Positions 47,481 through 64,000 of a stretch of 64,000 nt of DNA are shown here, in pieces. A program made the position numbers and the translations under genes. Position 1 is the first letter of the stretch, and the number at the start of each line of letters is the position of its first letter. The stretch comes from Hypomesus transpacificus. Its lineage: Eukaryota > Chordata > Actinopteri > Osmeriformes > Osmeridae. The stretch is from assembly GCF_021917145.1 (NCBI RefSeq), contig NC_061062.1, positions 2,740,247-2,804,246 on the forward strand. The letters run 5' to 3'. The notes under the pieces were generated by a model, which did no database searches, was not told the DNA's origin, and was given only the letters and a program-made list of their open reading frames with translations.

Positions 47481-49648
47481 ATAGGAACCCGCACCACTTC
47501 ACTTGACTTATCGCGCTGTCAAGTTTAGAGCGATCTAGCTATCTAAGCTAGGCCCAACAATTGTCAACCTGAACGAGAACGATAACATTAGACAGCCAGC
47601 AAGTGTTATTTAGGGGTCTTATTTTTTTTATTTTTTTTACGAAACCTAGCTTCAGACAGTGTACTGTAAAGATGAGGCAGCTTCCATTTCGTTGCTCTTG
47701 AGCAGTTTTCAGTGTAATGCAATGACTGACATATTTTAATGTTAGCGGAGGAATTCGAGATTGAAAATGCTTTATCAAGTTGTAATGATCTAAGGAAGAA
47801 CATCAGGATACACATAACAAAATATGCATCATTGAATCAAACTAGCCTCATTGGCGGTATTTTTGCAGAACATAATCTAGTCTAAAGGTTCCTGGTGAGT
47901 TATTAACCACCGTCCCATCTACATAATCATTTTGATGGATACTGACTGTTACAATAGTAGTTGGTCTCCTGGAGTCTTGGCAGAAATAATGTAAATTTCA
48001 TAGCAAATTCATGTTTTTGGTTGTTTTAGTGATCTATAGATATTGAAGGAGGATTAGGTCAGGATGCTCTTTTGTAAAATGGCTGTCAAGTCAAAAACGT
48101 AATTCAACACTACACTGCAACCAGAGGTGTTAACTACCTTTGATTTTGAAAACCAACCTGACCATCCTTCCAGCCATGCAGAAGTGGAAGCGCTGTGTGT
48201 GTGTGTGTGTGTGTGTGTGCTTCTCTGGTTGTGCCTGGACACAAGTTGCATGTGTCCCACAGGCTAATTTTCAAGGTTTTTGAATGTCACATTGAGGAAG
48301 TGTCCTGTTCCAGCCAAGATAACTCAGCATCCAAAGTCCTCTGTGTTCATGATGGAAGAGAGTTATAGCCCAGGACTAGTCAGTGTTCCACTTGTCTTAT
48401 CAGCCCTAGGTTTGTCATCCTCGATTAGTGTGTACTGGCATTGCCTTATGGTATGTGATATGCAGGTAGATCTGACTTTTGGCATTGGTCAGTGATTATT
48501 CATCATCATTATTATTAATTAAACCAATGAGTTATGTGGAGTTCTAAGGGATTGAATGTATGGTGTGAATGTAGCAGTTTTTATTGAACGCAGCAAAACT
48601 GTGTTTACACACCCCCATTTAATGCTTGGTTTTTGATGATTCAGACACTTTTGTTGTGTGGACTCCGTCTCCTAATCTCCCTCTATCTTTCCCTCGTGTT
48701 TTATATTTTATTTTACTCCACCCCTTGACCCCTTGCTTGTTTGAGAGAGAGTCTGTGTGCGTTGGTGAGTAATCCTGTGTGTGTGTTAGGTGTGTAAATC
48801 TGCTGCTGTTCTCCATCCAGTTCCCTCTACTCCGATTGGCCTGTTTGTTGACTTCCTGTTCTTGTGACTCTTCTCTTCCTCCCCTTTCAATCTCTCCTTT
48901 CTCCCTCTCTCTCAAGCTTTCTCTGGTGCTCCCCTCCCTCTCTCTCCCTTTTGCTCTCCTCACTCTCCCTGTTGCACAGTCTCTCTCCTTTTCTCTCTGT
49001 CTTTAATCCACCCCCCCCACCCCCCCACCCCCAGCCTGTGTGGTTGTCATCTGGTCTCTTATGTAAGAGGAATGGGAGGGGAATGGCTTTGTGTTGTGTG
49101 CCGTATGCCCGACCAGCCATGCACTGGCCCTCATGTGCAGCAGTGACACCCGAGCCTGTACCATTAGCATGTTTGTCCGGTCAGTCAACCAGTAAGAAGG
49201 GAGTGATTAAGAACTGATGGTGATATGTGTGGATTCTAGTGCCCTTGTGCACAGGTGAGTGTGCGGAGTTTCTCAAACTGCTACGTGCTTGGATTTTCGC
49301 GAGAAATGTAGCTGGTGTGGGTGCAAGTGTTACTTTTTTATTGTATTGTCATCATGCTCAGAGACAGGACTTTTGAAACATGGACGAACATGGATGAATG
49401 CAAGGACCAACTTTGTATACAATTTGAATAGGCCTTGGAATCGTTTTGAATGGCAAAGTATCACAATAGTTGTCTGGTTGAAGTGTTTGTTAAGCCTACA
49501 GGAAGTCAATGCTGAAAAGCTGTAGTTGAATAGCCTATCTGGCACACTGTATTCCTCCTCTGCTACACGGCTCCAGAAAGCGTTTTAGGCATATGGAGAC
49601 GGAAGGAAAAAAGTCCCCTCTCTGTCTCTGTCTCTGTCTCTGTCTCTG

Positions 49649-49724
<76 letters not shown>

Positions 49725-49870
49725 CTCTCCGTCTCTGTCTCTCTGTCACTCACACATTTTCGGTCCATGTCCACCGTCTCTGTTCTAAAAAGCTGAAAAA
49801 GGGCAGAAAATATATCTAATAAAATGACAGTAACATGTTTGTTCTTTTCTCGTTGTCTTGCAGCAGGGCT
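46844..49870 (+). other. Presumed ppp2r5e intron 1
   Basis: No coding exon is seen. It includes a short GT microsatellite at about 48195-48220, CT-rich tracts at about 48650-48700 and 48865-49000, and a C-rich run at 49010-49032. The acceptor before the first coding exon is TTCTCGTTGTCTTGCAG at about 49863 or the CAG three bases later. Confidence 0.5.
49616..49726 (+). repeat. (CTGTCT)n then (CT)n compound microsatellite
   Basis: About nine CTGTCT units pass into a (TC)n run of about 25 units, 145 bases before the ppp2r5e first coding exon. Confidence 0.93.
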
Positions 49871-62025
<12,155 letters not shown>

Positions 62026-63619
62026 CGAAGCGCCACGCCTCCCATCCATGTCCTTACCGGAGCAGCGTGGGTCCACACAGCCATCTGGAAACACATGGAG
62101 CGTCATCGTGGATTTTGTTTCTTCTTTTTTTTCTCAACATTTTTTTTTTCCTTTTTTTTTTTTTTTTTTCTGTATTGTGCGACTTACTTTACGGTAGATT
62201 CACACGTCTGTTTCATTATTTCAACAGCACTGTAAATAACTTTTTTTTCTTTTTCCCTTAAACTGATATTACTGCGAAAGAAAAATTAAAATAAAAAAGG
62301 AAGAAAAAAAAAATAGAAAACGAGAATGAAAACTTGTGTGGGAGGGGGGGGGAGGGGGACTTTGGACAGTAGGACATGAAATGAACTCTCCTTGAAAAAA
62401 AACAACAACAAAAAATCTACAGAAAAAGAAAAGATAGATTGTTTTATCTTCCTCCCATCCCCACTCTTCCTGAACACAAACCTATGACCACCTCTGGTTG
62501 TTCTCCCTGCTCCCTCCTCTCCTTCGATCCCTGTCTACCTATGGTGTTTGGGACGTCCTGACAGAGGTATGCGGGGCCCCTGCCGGCCCCTGCCGAGGCC
62601 CACCCTGACCAGGAAGACGCCCCACCCTGTCTCCCGGACCACCCTCCAACCCCTCCTGCCTCTCCATGCTGAAGCTAAGCTAGTTGTAATGGACCCTGAT
62701 AGCCACGAGGATATTGATTAAACCCCCACGTCTCCACCCCTCCTTCAAGAGACAGTAATGTTTGGGGCCTGTTTGTACAGGGGAGTAAAGAGAACAGAGA
62801 GCGAACGGGATTAAGAAGGTCTTTTAAAGAAGGACGCCCCCCCACACCTAACCCAACCTCCTTCACCCTCACATCATTCTCGGCACCCCTCCTCCCCTCA
62901 CATTAAGCTCACTTCTCTGTCTGTATCCAGCTCCCCAAAAAGATTGATTGGTTTCTGTAAGGTCAGTTCTATCTCTTTGTTTTTTTTTTGTGGACTTTGC
63001 CCCCCCCCCCCCCCCCCCCCCCTCCGTACAGTACCAGGCAGCTTGGTATCAGTCTGGCACTGGTACCGTCCAGCCACACAGAAAAGACAAGCTAACGTAA
63101 AAGAGTGTTGTGAGACGGCCGCGTCATTTTCGGGCCCGCTCCTCACAGTATTACAAACCTGTATATTGTTATTGAATGCAGTACACTGATATCTTGTATC
63201 TTGTAGTAATTTAGCCTATATTTTTGCTTAGGAACCGTCGAGGAGTATCCAGTATAACAAGAGGTATTATGGAACAAGACTTCCTGGTATTTATGATAGT
63301 GTTTCCCCCCTTCTTTTCACTCTTGTTTTTTGTTTCCCCTTCTTGGTTTTTATCTCTCTCATTTTGGATATTTTGATTAGGTTTCTTTGACCATCAGATT
63401 GTTTTTTTCTTTTGGAGTTGGGGAGGGAGGGAACGGCAGGGCGGAGCAGAGAAGGCAGGCATGGAGAGGTTGATATCCTGTTCAAATTAACAGTAAATTC
63501 AGCATTGTTGACCCCCTTACAGAATTAATGTGTGCTTTAGGATGGCCCGGATATAATATGATTAAAAGAAAAAAAAAGGGTTGGAGAAATACAAATGTTT
63601 AATTATTTTAAAAAATAAA
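62026..63619 (+). other. ppp2r5e: ppp2r5e 3'UTR with poly(A) signals
   Basis: AATAAA at 63614-63619 fits the end of the transcript; an earlier one lies at 62290-62295. It contains a poly-T-rich stretch (62125-62170) and a C run of 23 (63000-63022). No further gene is visible. Confidence 0.65.
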
Positions 63620-64000
63620 GAGATATTAAATTAAACCTGTTTTGTGATAAAGCCCAGATGCTGGATTGCTTTATTTTTAAAGTTTGTAAGTGTGTTGCCG
63701 GGTGCTGTGTGGAGAGAATGGATGAGATGGAGAAACATGTTCACTGTCGTTGCTTAGTTACTCTGGAGTGTTGCCATGTATTCCACGACTGACTGATCTC
63801 TGTTTTTACTTGGCTGGCCATGCAAGCCATCATCGGGTGTACAATGACCTGTAGCTACCTCACTGCTGTCATTGGAATGACTTGTTGCATAGGATAAGTG
63901 CACATTATTTCTGTGTGTTGGAAGTTGTACATTATATTATAAATAATTATTCATATTTATACATAAACCTAAGGTTGATAAGTTACAGCCTTCGAGATGA
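63620..64000. other. Downstream intergenic sequence
   Basis: Unremarkable sequence after the ppp2r5e poly(A) signal. I see no coding exon or repeat of note. Confidence 0.5.

Overview
This window is vertebrate nuclear DNA from a ray-finned (teleost) fish. It has intron-rich genes with GT-AG splicing, many dinucleotide microsatellites and minisatellites, tRNA-derived SINEs and short inverted-repeat transposons of types common in teleost genomes. I recognise seven protein-coding genes, all on the + strand, in this order: hif1a (first exon lies outside the window), snapc1, syt16, a SERTA-domain gene resembling SERTAD4, sgpp1, wdr89 and ppp2r5e. This gene set corresponds to the human 14q23 HIF1A neighbourhood. 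I rebuilt the gene models by hand from splice sites, reading-frame phase and remembered family sequence. Six give complete ORFs and hif1a is complete from exon 2 onward.

Region by region: 1-2116 is sequence upstream of hif1a exon 2, probably intron 1, with a SINE at the left edge. hif1a exons 2-15 occupy 2117-7218, with the 3'UTR to about 8.28 kb. snapc1 (10 coding exons) spans 8759-11219. syt16 (7 coding exons, the first only 13 coding nt) spans 12790-26238, with a long 3'UTR to about 28.2 kb. The SERTAD4-like gene (3 coding exons, 190 aa) lies at 29587-30471. sgpp1 (3 exons, 493 aa) spans 32284-40071. wdr89 has an intronless coding region at 44161-45318. ppp2r5e (13 coding exons, 467 aa) spans 49871-62025, with its probable non-coding first exon near 46.8 kb. 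Introns and UTRs carry several minisatellites (units 8-46 bp), a 91-unit GT repeat and at least six SINE copies.

The genes are a conserved syntenic block rather than an operon-like pathway: an oxygen-sensing transcription factor (HIF1A), a small-nuclear-RNA transcription subunit (SNAPC1), a membrane-trafficking C2 protein (SYT16), a putative SERTA transcription cofactor, an ER sphingosine-1-phosphate phosphatase (SGPP1), a WD-repeat protein (WDR89) and a PP2A B56-epsilon regulatory subunit (PPP2R5E). The most interesting point is the SERTA gene immediately after syt16. Human SERTAD4 sits next to SYT14, the SYT16 paralogue, so this looks like a whole-genome-duplication sister of SERTAD4 that is not part of the human HIF1A-SYT16 cluster as I know it. 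I found no CRISPR array, operon or prokaryote-like system.
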